The notes under the pieces were generated by a model. The model did not search any database, was not told the origin of the DNA, and saw only the letters and a list, made by a program, of their open reading frames with translations. The translations under genes and the position numbers were made by a program. Shown in pieces: positions 23,900-34,300 of a stretch of 64,000 nucleotides of DNA (within the stretch, counting starts at the first letter, position 1; each line of letters starts with the position of its first letter). Origin of the DNA: Gymnopus androsaceus JB14 (taxonomy: Eukaryota; Basidiomycota; Agaricomycetes; Agaricales; Omphalotaceae); the NCBI GenBank assembly GCA_009733575.1, contig ML769438.1, positions 186,001 through 250,000 on the forward strand, given 5' to 3'.

Positions 23900-24899
23900 G
23901 TGAAGTAGATGGCTCTCCAGTCCTGCAAAGCTTTCCGTTCTTTTTCACGATCATCAACACGCGTCACAAGCTCAAGCTCGACGTGCTTTCCACTGTCAAT
24001 CGCCGGCAGTGCAGGACCGTGTTCAAGCTTCAGCTCTTCCATCGTTTGCGGGACCTCCTAACAGAGAGCCTACTAGTCACTCTCAAAACTGTTCTCAGAC
24101 CAATTCTTATCCTTCCCATATGCCACACTATTATAACCCAGATACGGAGAATTAGGTATCGGAGAGAACGTCGACAATACTGGCGTGCCAGTGTAGCTTC
24201 CGTAGCCACCGCCGATAGCAGGGGAGCCAGGGTTGGATTCCATCATCCATCCTGAGCCTTGACAAACCATCTTGCCGCGAGAGCGCAGCTCGCCACCGCC
24301 CCATTTGGAACGTAGACCAGCTTTCGCGCCGCGAAAGCTGGCAGCGACAATAACTTCATCGGAACCAGTGACTACCTGGACAGCGCGAGAGGTGATTCGT
24401 ATGGCATACCACTACGCGTTCTAACCACACCACTGCTACCCCTTCCAGACCGGCTTCACGGTTCCAGCATTCAATCGATCCGAGAGCAATTCAGCTCGAT
24501 TCTGCCCCATATCCAATATCTAACACGCGTGTAACACCCAATCACCCTCCTTCCAGTACTTACGACATATAAGGACCCTCGCTACAACGCGTTTTTATGG
24601 CAATCTACCTTTCTATCCGGAAACTCCACAGGCCCGCACGTCTCGAAATCCATACCCAACTCCTCAGTCTTCCTTTCCGAGTCGCTTCCAACATCGACCA
24701 TTCCCGGAAACTCCTTCACAAATATCACCCTCGGATCGCTACTATCAGCCCGTTTTAGCCTCAGATATTGCTCACACATCTCAATCCGACTCACATGCCT
24801 ATTATCCGGCCTTGGAATTGCAATTGCTCACTGACGATTTCGGTTTTGTAGACCCAAATGTGTTCACGTACCCTCAGAACTATCAATTTTCACGATTTT
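23900..24899 (+). pseudogene. Possible decayed Pro/Ser/Gln/Tyr-rich gene, 3' part
   Basis: Plus-strand text looks protein-like in successive frames: RAFHCQSPAVQDRVQASALP and PSHMPHYYNPDTEN near 23960-24150, then RPASRFQHSIDPRAIQLDSA near 24450, then FYPETPQARTSRNPYPTPQS through SDRYYQPVLASDIAHTSQSD to YPQNYQFSRF and a TGA at 24897-24899. An AATAAA lies about 30 bp after the stop. The composition resembles disordered activation regions of fungal regulators. No DNA-binding domain is visible, and frameshifts or unrecognised introns interrupt it. The minus strand also has open frames, so the coding strand is not certain. Confidence 0.4.
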
Positions 24900-25183
24900 G
24901 AAGTTTAGACGTTGTTTATATTCAATAAAAGTGGTGTACATGAGTATTTGAGATCATCGGACAAGGGCCAGAACAACGAGAACAAATATCGAGAATCCCA
25001 GGCTGAGCAAAATCCAAAATTTTTTTAAGTCCAGAGTCACAAATTTGTGACTCGGTTGGTGACGCAAGTACTTCTAGGAATCACCTCGTGTGCTGGCACA
25101 TAGACGAACTTGTGAAGGCAGATAAAACTTGGTTCGCCAAGTTCCCCCTGTACTCCCGCATTTGAAATTTCCTGGAAAAAAAC

Positions 25184-25399
25184 ATGCAGTCAGAAATTTG
25201 GTCACTTATCAATCATATTGAAGGTCCTACATGGTATGTCACCATTGCCCCTTGTGATTTTAAACATCCCATTTGTATTTACTTTGCTGATGACAAAGAA
25301 GAATTTTCTGTTCCATTACGTGCACCTAGTGTATGTTTTTTATTGGTTGGAAATAATCTGGTTGCTGCTGCACAATTTTTCCACTTCATAGTGACATTA
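25184..25399 (+). pseudogene. Helitron Rep-domain fragment
   Basis: The plus strand reads GPTWYVTIAPCDFKHPICIY, then FADDKEEF, and LVGNNLVAAAQFFHFIVTLQ. This corresponds to the conserved start of the Helitron-like N-terminal (Rep) domain, where P-WFT-NP-D--HP and NPVAAA-FFH are usual. The catalytic two-His and Tyr motifs further downstream are missing: the sequence is cut at 25400 by a MITE. The helicase domain was not found in the window. Inactive fragment. Confidence 0.75.
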
Positions 25400-25912
25400 C
25401 AGTATTTTTCAAGGGTGTCCGGGCCGGGAAATCCCGTACCGGGGGTAGGTAGGGTGGGTCCATTGCAAGGCCCGAAAATTATTTTTTGACTGACCCTCAA
25501 AATGCATTTTTGTGATGTCCAATTGAGCCAAATAAGCCTAAGAAGTGCCTGAAAAGTATATTTAGACCAGCTACATTGTGTAGAGTGAGTATATACCTTT
25601 TTATTGCCTTTTTAGGTCATTTCATGAGTGCTTACAGTTCTTGACCTTGACTAATATAATTTGAGATATATGGCATCCAGAGTGAGGTGAAGAGTTTACA
25701 AAGGCTAATTGGTTATGTAGAGCATGTACAAAGGGTAAAAGAGCAGCACAGTAAGGTAAAATGGTGATCAGCGTCTCATGGTTGCCTTATTTGGCAGTCA
25801 CATGACCCAAAAAATCACGTGAAGGGAGGGAGGGTCCAGCGCCGAGGCTGAAAAAAATTTTCCGACCCCTGGTACAAAATTAATTTTTTCGGACCCCCTT
25901 GGAATATTACTG
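25400..25912. mobile_element. MITE family C (CAGTA...CAAGGG ends)
   Basis: A 513 bp non-coding insertion with inverted ends: the left end CAGTATTTTTCAAGGGTGTCC pairs with the right end, whose complement reads CAGTAATATTCCAAGGGGGTCC. It separates the Helitron fragment from the peptidase-like fragment. The right third (around CTGGTACAAAATTAATTTTT and ATCACGTGAAGGGAGG) recurs at about 26685-26812. No clear target duplication. Confidence 0.7.
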
Positions 25913-26640
25913 AAGATTTCCAATTGAATACCAACCCCGGTAGCACTTTATCTTTAGAGACAGCTCGTGACAAATTTCAACTCATTTTAGCTGATAAACA
26001 TCCTTGTATGTTTGCTTTCGGTGCATATTGTCCTGTGATGGATGTGGTTCAGGAAGCCTTGTCTCTTCAGAAACCATTCATGACTACTACCTTAGTATGT
26101 GAACAAGGTCATAGGCAACGGAGACAGCCTAGGAATGTGAAAGCTGTGTCATCCATGGCCTTTGAGTCACACAACAACAAACCTTGAAGCATCAATAGGT
26201 GTCAACAGCTCCACCTGCTCCTTGGGCTACTAAGTGTATAATGTGCAATGGCACATTGGTAAGGTCATTTAAAATTAATTTTGCCCATGTATAGTAGCAG
26301 TGTGCTGTGAAGGTAACCCTGACCTTGTTATTGACCTAACCACCAATTTGACTGTTGATAATCAAACTGGTCCTATCTACTATGACCTTAGAGGCGTAAT
26401 CTATTGGTGGCCATTAGCCTGCCATTTTACTTCACGATTGATCACCAATGATGGCATGGTTTTCAAACAGGATGGTATGTTGAATAATGGCATACCAATA
26501 TTAGAAACTGCACTCTCTGCCAACATTGACTTTCGTTTCTGTGGAGGAAAACTTTTGTAAATTCCAACAGCTACTCCTATGGCTGCTAAAAGTCGGTTGC
26601 GAAGTTCCAAGACTGATACATGCATGAAGGGTGGACAGGA
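25913..26640 (+). pseudogene. TE-associated ubiquitin-protease-like fragment
   Basis: Two reading blocks: 25924-26187 (LSLETARDKFQLILADKHPC, then VVQEALSLQKPFMTTTLVCE with a CEQGH motif) and 26300-26560 (YYDLRGVIYWWPLACHFTSR then DGMVFKQDGM). The second block looks like the C-terminal box of ubiquitin-specific (C19) peptidases, where Y-L-GVI-H-G--H(F/Y)T-R precedes a Trp/Asp-Gly turn, with the putative catalytic His in CHFTSR. No catalytic Cys box is visible. I recall similar domains on transposon-borne proteins of mushrooms, but the assignment is by motif only. Frames are broken after 26560. Confidence 0.45.
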
Positions 26641-26684
26641 ATAAGCGGGAGAAGGTCAGGAAGGTGAGGGGAAGGGTGAAATTC

Positions 26685-26812
26685 TTACAGTCTCATAATT
26701 GCCTTTTTTCTGGTAATCACATCACCATAAAAATCATGTGATGGTAGGTAGGGTTCAGTATTGAGGCTAAAAGATTTTCTGATCCCTGGTACAAAATTGT
26801 TTTTTGGACCCA
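26685..26812. repeat. Partial copy of MITE family C
   Basis: Right-hand part only of the 25400-25912 element, diverged: GTCTCATAATTGCC, AAAATCATGTGATGGTAGGT, TTGAGGCTAAAAGATTTTCT, CCCTGGTACAAAATTG. It ends near TTGGACCCATCACC. Confidence 0.7.
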
Positions 26813-27187
26813 TCACCTCCTTGACATGGACATACCTTGCATTCCATTATCATCAGCATCTGTACATATTATCTACACTGTCCAACATTGTTGTCAACAC
26901 TGTTATTTACCTACCATCAGCAAAACCTGTAGGACATGGGCAGTGCTTGAGTGAACTGTCCAGAGTCCCCAGCACTCCAGCATCCCAGCACTCAGATCTA
27001 TAAAAGTGCCAGTTTTGTCTAAACAAATGAGATTCCATCCAACATGAATTAAACAAGGTTAAACAACCATGCTGGGCCAAAATAATGATTTCTGTACAGC
27101 CTGAATGAGGCATTGTGGGAAAAAACTGATACTCCCCCCTGCCCTGGTTTGTTGATCTATAGCTGACTATATGCTTACTTAAGCAAA

Positions 27188-27335
27188 GTGGCTTAACCCT
27201 AACCACCTAACCCCTAACCCTAACCCCCACCTACTTGATCTCATGTGTTGACCAGTAGCTAGCCCTACCCTTAACTTTCCCATGGTCAGGTGCTGACTGG
27301 GTCAGGGTTAGCTAATGCTAACCCTAACCCTAACT
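27188..27335. repeat. Interstitial telomere-like repeats
   Basis: Two short clusters of CCCTAA / TTAGGG-type units: about 27190-27230 (TTAACCCTAACCACCTAACC and CCCTAACCCTAACCCCC) and about 27302-27333 (CAGGGTTAGCTAATG then CTAACCCTAACCCTAAC), the second containing both orientations. Units are degenerate. The TTAGGG type is the usual telomere repeat of basidiomycetes, so these look like internal telomeric sequence. Confidence 0.75.
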
Positions 27336-28694
27336 TTTCATAGTCAAATGCTTACTAAGTATGATGGTATGTCATGTGACAACTAATCTTATCTATGTTT
27401 CCCATGGTCACATGGTCACAATGTCATGTGACAACATTTGTTTAAACAAAAAGGGCAGTGGCTAGTAGTAATTGGGATGTTTAAATATGTTTAATATATG
27501 TTGGGAATGTTCTTGGATGTTTAAGTATAACTGGACCAGATTACTCCATTTGATACGCACATGGAGACTCAGTCTTTCATGCAAACTACCATTGAGCTGG
27601 ATTGGTATGGGATGCTGTGCACGGGGTGCATTGAAGTAATGTTCCAGCTGAGTGTGAGCAAAGGAACTTATTTCGCTACCTTATTTACCTTATTTTAATA
27701 CATTTAAGGTACCTTATTTTTCCCATGCTTAAGCAAATTACCTTGGCAAATTGTAACTACCTTATGATTGCGTGGCGACCTTACTACGGCATTTATATCC
27801 TTGCCGCACTGTATTGTAACTGCTACAACTTCAATGGTAAGTGGTTAATAAACTGTTAAAGGTTATAACATGTGAGTACACCTGGTGCATGGGCATATAT
27901 GGCTTTCTACTAGGCAACCCCTTGCCTGGTGACAACCCTCAAAATGCACAGACAGATCTTGTGGTCTCTGGTTACTCCATGGACCTTCCGGAGAGCGCCC
28001 AATCATCTTGCCATCCTTGACATCACCAGTGGCGACCACAGCTCCTCATGTAGGACTCTCAGCTTTGACCAGCTTGACTTTATTTTTTAATTGAGAGTGG
28101 CCAAGTCATTTCAAATGCATTTGGAGACACTCATAACCCAGATCATGTATGCTCAACAATCTGATGAAGATGCAAATGAGGCTGGTTCTTCACTTGAATC
28201 AGCTGCATAGACAGTAGTTACTGCCGCCACCTGCCATTGAATGGAATCGAGAAACCAAGTATTGCCAGTCAGAGGATGCTGAAGGTTCCCGAGATCTTAC
28301 TACACAGTAGTATGAGGCGCAGGTGGCTAGATCTCAACACCTATTCATTCTGCATTTCCACATCAAGGCTCATCGAATGAGTTATTAACTCGTTCTCGCG
28401 GTCAACATGATCCTGTTAATGGATTCGCACTGCCATGCACATCTCCGAAAGATTTCCAGCAAGCCAGATATGCTCTTCATAGAAGATATTCTCATTCCGA
28501 ATCCTTGCGAGACCACTCAGATCTCATGTCTAAGGTGTGCAGCACGTGCTGGGAGGTGCTAGTGACAAGGCTGTAGTGGTGCCGGTGTAACGGTCACCTT
28601 TACTCCATAATTTTTGGTTTGGGTTATTGAAGGGATTGTTGTGGGTAAGGGGGTTTCCCAGTAGAACCATCTACTCACTGTACCAAATACATTA
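27336..28694. other. Stretch without a recognisable gene
   Basis: No gene found. Around 27670-27790 there are TACCTTATTT and GGTACCTTATT motifs resembling the ends of the TACCTTATT MITE family (copies at 33672, 37959, 46853), possibly an old copy. The rest, up to the mariner insertion, shows no recognisable feature. Confidence 0.4.
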
Positions 28695-28781
28695 CAGCGC
28701 TTTCGGAAATCCTTGTCAAAATTGAAATTTTGACAGCTCCATCATTTTAAATAAATATAATTCTCAAAGCGGAAATGCCTC
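28695..28781 (+). repeat. Left terminal inverted repeat of the mariner element
   Basis: 87 bp, identical to the reverse complement of 32140-32226. It contains an internal palindrome TGTCAAAATT-G-AAATTTTGACA, and GGAAAT occurs near each end of the repeat (CGGAAATCC and GCGGAAATGCC), so it may offer paired transposase sites. Confidence 0.92.
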
Positions 28782-28847
28782 CCATCGGGACTCAGTGCCT
28801 TGGCAACGCGTGCCTTTTCTCTGCGCAATCTCCTCCTTGCTCTGACC

Positions 28848-30701
28848 ATGCATGAGGATGCAACGAATGACCAGTCAGACGACTCTGAGTGGAACTATAA
28901 ACCACTTATTTCCAGTTCTCCTCAGGCTCACTCTCCAGGATCAGAAATATCTCTTGCCGGTTTTGATGAAGAAGAATTCCGTCTACGACGTGCTTCCTCA
29001 ATTGAATCTATACCAGAAACTATACAAGGTGAATATCTTTCCTTGCTGTCAATCTCTTGAGTCTTTTGAAGGATAACATCATTTCAATTATTTACTAGCT
29101 TCTCATCAACCTTGCCATGATGGCGGCGTAGAGTTTATTGCATATGAACATCCTCATGGTGACTCTGACGTGCTCGCGGAGCAGCCAAAACGTCTGCGTG
29201 GTCGACCACCAAAGGCCAAACCACAGACTGCCACCACATTGCAGGATGATGTGCTTCCCGCTGGGTCTAGTACTCAAAAACGTCGTGGTCGACCACGAAA
29301 AACCCCAGCCGCCATCCCCAAATCACGCAGTCTCAGTCCACCATATACATTTTCGACGGCTTTCCTTGTGCTTCAAAAGGACACTGTGACCAGAGGACGT
29401 GGTGGAAAGGCTGCAAAGGTTACAAAGAATCCACCAAAGATGTACGGTCCCGTTAACCTTCCATCGGCCACGACATGGGACAGTTTTTTATCCAATGCCG
29501 CACAGCAGGTCCGAGTACAAGATACTCGTCAATTGCGTATTGATACCTTTCAGTGGTATTTCACTAAACGAGATATAAAATTTCCGCTGCAGGACAATAA
29601 CCATTATACTCACCTTCTTACTCGCCTTGAGGCACGTAAACGCCAAGAGAAATTGATATATGTTGAGATGGAACCGGTACAACTCTAGCATGACCTATTT
29701 TTCCCGATTCTAATCGCATTTGTGTTTAGCCCTTGGAGGTCAGCAACACTATCTCCGCTATGACCATGGGCTCGTCTCTGGTCCTTGTCGCTCCTCGGAC
29801 AGATGAATATGAAGGTGACAGTGATGATATTGGACCGATGTCAAAAAAGGCCAGTGCAACTGTCTATTTAGATTTTTCGATTCACCACTGATAGTATCTC
29901 AGGCTAAACTTGACGACAACTTGGAGAGTATTGTCAGTGAAATCAAAGCGCGATATGCACCAGGAAAGGCCTGCAATGATCCGAAGCATGCATCCCTGTG
30001 CTGCTTTGTTCATGTTGTGACGAGTCAGCACTTTGATGTTGGTTACCGTGCTCGCGCACTTCAGTGGGCTGGAAAAATTGTAAGCTTCCCTATTATTCTA
30101 TCGTCATATTCTTTATAGATGTATATTCTTGCAGCGTCGTGAGCAGGAGATGCCTGTTCCATCCGTGGATATTACTCGAATTCCAATTGGCGAAGGCTGG
30201 TTCGCTGCATCACATTCGTTGAAAACCTCGAAAAAGCCTGCTGTAACTAGCGAGCCTTCTTCTATGGCTGAGACTAGCATAGTTGTGGGACCTAGTGCTC
30301 CAGTCAACAATGCTCTTGCTCTTCAGCTTGCTTCACTCAATGCGGCTCAAACACAGATGCAAATGATGTTGTCAATGGGCCGTATGCAGAGTGGTATTGG
30401 TCAAGGCTTCCTAAACATACCATTCGAGGCTCCGTTTGCACCATCTGCATCCTCCTCCCATGCTCACAACATTCGCTCATCATCACCGCCCATTCCCGAA
30501 ACTATCATCTCGCTTAACGAGTTCTGCACAAAATATCGATTGACTGCGGTTGAAGCGCGCCTGATCAAAATCGAGTTCGAGCCTGGCGACAATTTGACGG
30601 ATTATCCACAGGAGGACTGGTTGAAGGCAGGCTTCACAAAGCTTAGTTGGGATCGTGTTGTGAAGTCAAATAAGGCTTATCGTGCAAGTCTCAAGGTTTG
30701 A
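28848..30701 (+). CDS. AT-hook protein carried by the mariner element, 5 exons
   Basis: Predicted nuclear DNA-binding accessory protein of the transposon; function unknown. Exons: 28848-29028, 29099-29676, 29730-29861, 29903-30079, 30135-30701; 1635 nt, 544 aa, no internal stop. Seen: acidic N-terminus, AT-hook core LRGRPPK at residues 93-99 and a second, KRRGRPRK, at 121-128, then a Lys-rich stretch, a middle region with CCFVHVVTSQHFDVGYRARA, a Met/Gln/Ser-rich linker, and a helical C-terminus (EFCTKYRLTAVEARLIKIEF, then DYPQEDWLKAGFTKLSWDRV) that looks SAM-like. The ATG at 28848 is the first in frame; an upstream TTG at 28800 is in frame too. The third donor (GTCTAT) is weak, so that junction is the least certain. 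I know no standard Tc1/mariner partner of this kind. Confidence 0.82.
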
Positions 30702-30860
30702 TATTGCTTTTATGTTCTCGGAGATTATGTATCATATTACTTGAGCCTCGAATGGCTACCTTCTCATTGCTTCCACATCATATCTTACTATAATACGTTG
30801 GTTGACAGTAATAGTGTACTATCTTTGTATATAATTTTAGTTGGAGTCGACGCTTGAACT

Positions 30861-31992
30861 CTATTGCACAATATAACCAGCATGCCTTATCCATCCATTG
30901 GCCTTCTCAGCGGTGACGGTTGATGCAGCCTGAAGTAGATATATTTCTGGGTCAGTGTCTGCATCCTGTGCATCCTTCCAGTTCTTTCGCAGATATGCTT
31001 TTACTAGAGACAATCAGAGTTCGGACAAGTCCAAGTTTATGTGAATTACCTGCACTAAAGCTTTCTTCAATTGGATTGAGGTGAGGTGAATAAGGCGGAA
31101 GGAAAACAATGTTGCAGCCTAGGTTCAAATGAATCGCTGTAATACAATTGCAAGGTAAAAAATAGATCATACCAAAAGACTCTACAATCTCACGCAAAGC
31201 TTCTGACTTGTGAATTTGACAGTTGTCCATTATTATGATACTCCTGTCTCCAGGGAATGGGTTCATCGTGGGGAGCTATAAATGTTCACTAAACATTCGG
31301 AGATTATTGATTATTTATAAAGCTGGGCAACATACCACATCTGCAATGACAAAATCGAAGAATTCATCTCCATCCAATGACCCTGGAACAACTCGAGTAG
31401 CTGCATATCCCTCGAGACCAAGAGCAGCTACAAGCGAGTAACGATCTCCCCGGATGAAGTTGGCAGAAATAGTGGCACGTTCACCGATAACAGAACGGCC
31501 ATAATGACGGTATATTGTACGATCATCCTTGCTAGTTTCATCGATCCAAAGAATTTGTGCAGCGGTGTATGATTGCTGGTACACTTGACGCCAGTGACTG
31601 ACAAGTGCTTCATCACGCTCTGCTGCAGCACGACGAAGCCTCTTATAAGAGATTGAACAATCCTCAATAATTTGCCAAAGTTGCGAGCGTGAAATGGCTG
31701 TTTCATGCGTGATTGCGATCCAATCCTGGATCTCATCCAGGAAGAACTCCGGGGACTCGGCAGATAAAGCAATGAGATCCTCCCTGATCTGAGTATTTAT
31801 AGCAGATGGCCTTCCCCGAAGTATATTGGAAGGTGGGATGACAGACCCGTGAGTCTCGAGATTATCCTGCCATCGGTATATGCTTCTTGTAGACACACCA
31901 AGTAAAGCAGCAATTTCATCATCAATATAGTCATTTTCACGAAGCCAGAGTGCTCTATCCTTTAGGTCCTTGCTTATTTGGCGGAAAACCAT
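30861..31992 (-). CDS. Tc1/mariner-type DD34E transposase, 4 exons
   Basis: Cut-and-paste transposase expected to bind the 87 bp repeats and insert at TA. Exons on minus: 31992-31336, 31275-31173, 31118-31050, 31003-30861; 972 nt, 323 aa, no internal stop. Seen: N-terminal helix-turn-helix (EIAALLGVSTRSIYRWQ, residues 26-42) with a second helical domain to about 120, then the catalytic triad: D151 in ILWIDETSKDD, D236 in IIMDNCQIHKS, E271 in SPHLNPIEES, with 34 residues between the second Asp and the Glu. The intron after ESFG ends at the CTAG acceptor so that GCNIVFLPPY follows. Its neighbour gene runs toward it. Apparently functional; activity is inferred from completeness only. Confidence 0.92.
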
Positions 31993-32026
31993 TTCAGATG
32001 TGAATGTGCACGGTAAGACAAGAGGC

Positions 32027-32092
32027 GTGTGAATCTTTACAAAACCTTGCAGTAACGAGCAGGTTACTGCAAGGTTTTGTAAAGATTCACAC
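32027..32092. repeat. Perfect 30 bp-arm hairpin upstream of the transposase
   Basis: Arms 32027-32056 and 32063-32092 (GTGTGAATCTTTACAAAACC through GCAGTAAC and its exact complement) around the loop GAGCAG. It lies 35 bp before the transposase ATG, between it and the terminal repeat, so it could act in the promoter or 5' leader, or as a transposase-binding enhancer. Function is inference only. Confidence 0.9.
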
Positions 32093-32139
32093 AGTTATCT
32101 ATCTCAGATAAGGATAAGAGCAAGCGCTTGATGGCACAT

Positions 32140-32226
32140 GAGGCATTTCCGCTTTGAGAATTATATTTATTTAAAATGATGGAGCTGTCAAAATTTCAAT
32201 TTTGACAAGGATTTCCGAAAGCGCTG
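32140..32226 (-). repeat. Right terminal inverted repeat of the mariner element
   Basis: 87 bp exact reverse complement of 28695-28781, followed by the TA target duplication at 32227-32228. The match stops after GCCTC at the inner end. Confidence 0.92.
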
Positions 32227-32345
32227 TAATGGCTGCATAAAATAATAAAACTATATATCAAAGGTCGAAAGTAGGTTTACTGGCAAGACGTATACTATGT
32301 ATGTAAGCTGTAAAACAATAACCAGAGTAATTCAAAGTAATATTA

Positions 32346-32830
32346 CAGCCTGTTCGGAAATCCTTGTCCGAATTGAAATTTGTGATGCAACGATCAAAAT
32401 AAATAAAATAATTCCGAAAGTAGAAATCCTGTGCCTGGGTGTGCACCGGGCCCGCCCACTTGGCTTCTTTACCTTTTTTTCACTTGTTACGGTGGAATAC
32501 CATTACTCTGAGGACAGGTCTCTGATAGTTAGCCTTATAATGGACTTCTGGAGCTTGCACGCGCTGCTCAGCTCACCACTGATTAGCCTGATCATTCATT
32601 CAATTCTGATGTTAATTCGGCCAATACTTTTGGTAGATACTTAATCAGCAGCCTCTTCTTCTATGTATCCAGCTTCAAGGAGCCAAAGAGCTCGTTCTTA
32701 GAGGTCCTTGCTTATACCATGATAACAATCTGCGTTGTTCCCGTAGGCGCTTCCCTTTTCGGAACTATTTTATTTTATTTGATCGTTGCCGCACAAATTT
32801 GAACTCGGACAAGGATTTCCGAAACTGCTG
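32346..32830. mobile_element. Deleted non-autonomous mariner relative, copy A
   Basis: 485 bp. Ends CAGCCTGTTCGGAAATCCTT and, on the complement, CAGCAGTTTCGGAAATCCTT resemble the 87 bp repeats of the autonomous element (CAGCGCTTTCGGAAATCCTT), with the inner part AACGATCAAA-TAAATAAAAT-AATTCCGAAA in both arms. On minus near 32641-32725 it retains the transposase N-terminus (ISKDL, ERALWLLEAGYIEEEAAD) after a degenerate start. TA precedes the left end; the right side reads CA. It is an internal-deletion derivative of a sister family. Confidence 0.82.
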
Positions 32831-33671
32831 CAATCAGTCAGAAACTACATGAGATTCCTCATATGCGTAAATAAGTTAATCCTGCAGGCTCTGAAGGTCA
32901 ATTGTGCAACTGTGCATATATGCTGTGAAACAGATAGGCATGAGCAGGTAAGTTTTGTTCAAGGCGAGATTAAGGGGAAACTCTTACAAAATGGCCAAGT
33001 AACAAGTTCCCAAGGACCACATTAAGGTTACAGGAAGTTGTGGTCATAGTATTGCCGGAAAAACTAAACATTCATGACATATACCAGATTGTTGAAACAG
33101 GCAGAAACAATGAATAAATTTTAGTTGTTCTCTACATGGAAATGAGAAGAATGAGTACATGCATTCATGGGGCTCCATGGATACAGCTTTTGCACATATG
33201 GATAAGGGGAAGATAAGGGTAATTTCCTGACAAAGGTCCAATGAAGGTTCCAAGCTTGATACTTCAAAACAGCAGATCCAACAAATGTAAAACTTCTCTG
33301 AGAGCACAGAAACTTCGCCATTGCTTACTTGCATTATATTTGACTTGCAAGTGCAGAAAATATTTACCAACAACAGAAATTTTGACTCAAATATTGTAAA
33401 TAGTATGTAAACCAATGCTTCAACATCTAAATAGCATGTAGATATTGTACACTGAGTCTGCAGTCCTTCATGGGACCTTGAACACTCTAGTCGTTGTGTG
33501 GCCTTGTACAATTTTTTTTTTGAAATTTAGGAAGTTTCATAGGAAATAACACCTCCCCTGTGTCAATGAACACTTTTTAAAGTCATATAGAAGTCTTAAA
33601 GTCATTAAACGGAGCTTAGAGTGTTGAGATAATGATTAAAGAGGCGATATGTTTGCGATAAACTACGCAAT

Positions 33672-34300
33672 AAGTTACCTTGAAATTTCAAAGTCCGCTA
33701 CCTTATTTGAGACTCCGCTACTTATTAGAACTTAAATGCAATTTAAAAGTTTGAAATACATTAAATATGCACTTGGAATACACAAAACATATCTGAAGCT
33801 GTGTGTAATGTGCTCTAGGGCGTCTGCCAGTACATTTACAGTTGCCGCTAATGCAAATTGCTGGCCGATTGCACATTGTTGTCAAGACCAAATCCATGAC
33901 TTATGCACAATTTCAAGTTTATTGCTGTGCCAGTGAAGCCTCATATGACTGAAATTAAACATTTCAAGTCCATTCTAGTATTTTACAGAGGGCCACAGAC
34001 TGATGAAAGTGTAAAAATGAAGGACTGAAAGTTCCATTTGCCCACTGGCAGTAATGAGCTGCCTTGAATCATGCAGCGTACACTTGAACAGAGTCTAGGA
34101 GTGTCTGTAGCACATTTGATAGCCTCTAATGTTCATCTACAATGTTATTTATGGCTTAAGGTAGAATAAGGTAGAATAAGGTAATAAGGTCAAATAAGTT
34201 AACTTGGTCGACCAAGTTAACTTAAGGAACTTAAAGGTACTTTAAGTTAACTTGGTAAGGTAGCAATAAGGTAGCGGAGTTCGAAAATCCAAGGTAATTT
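33672..34300. mobile_element. MITE family T (CCGCTACCTTATT ends), copy A
   Basis: About 630 bp with inverted ends: left AAGTTACCTTGAAATTTCAA and CCGCTACCTTATT; the right end is the complement (AATAAGGTAGCGGAG through AAGGTAATTT). A central cluster of AAGTTAACTTGG palindromes is near 34190-34250. It interrupts the hAT C-terminal remnant. Other copies: 37959-38593 and, diverged, 46853-47432. Confidence 0.82.

Larger units (their letters stand above)
28695..32226. mobile_element. Tc1/mariner-superfamily transposon with two genes, apparently intact
   Basis: A 3532 bp element bounded by identical 87 bp inverted repeats (28695-28781 and 32140-32226, starting CAGCGCTTTCGGAAATCC) and flanked by TA on both sides (28693-28694, 32227-32228), the usual target duplication of this superfamily. 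It holds two convergent genes: an AT-hook protein on plus (28848-30701) and a DD34E transposase on minus (30861-31992), whose stops are about 160 bp apart. Both open frames close cleanly over all exons. Identity of the repeats and the open frames point to recent insertion. A 30 bp-arm hairpin lies between the right repeat and the transposase start. A deleted relative with similar ends sits 120 bp to the right. Confidence 0.93.

Noticed and set aside
23900..24899. Mating-type or other named transcription factor
   Set aside because: Only low-complexity Pro/Ser/Gln/Tyr text is visible; no homeodomain, HMG box or other DNA-binding domain was found.
28800..28847. Upstream TTG start for the AT-hook gene
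   Set aside because: Sixteen extra codons are in frame, but the first ATG is at 28848; non-ATG initiation is not needed.
33044..33511. 155-codon minus-strand ORF in segment S (and 37329-37702)
   Set aside because: The Cys/Ph-rich text has no recognisable domain, and the second copy already differs by frameshift despite high identity, so it is not under coding constraint.
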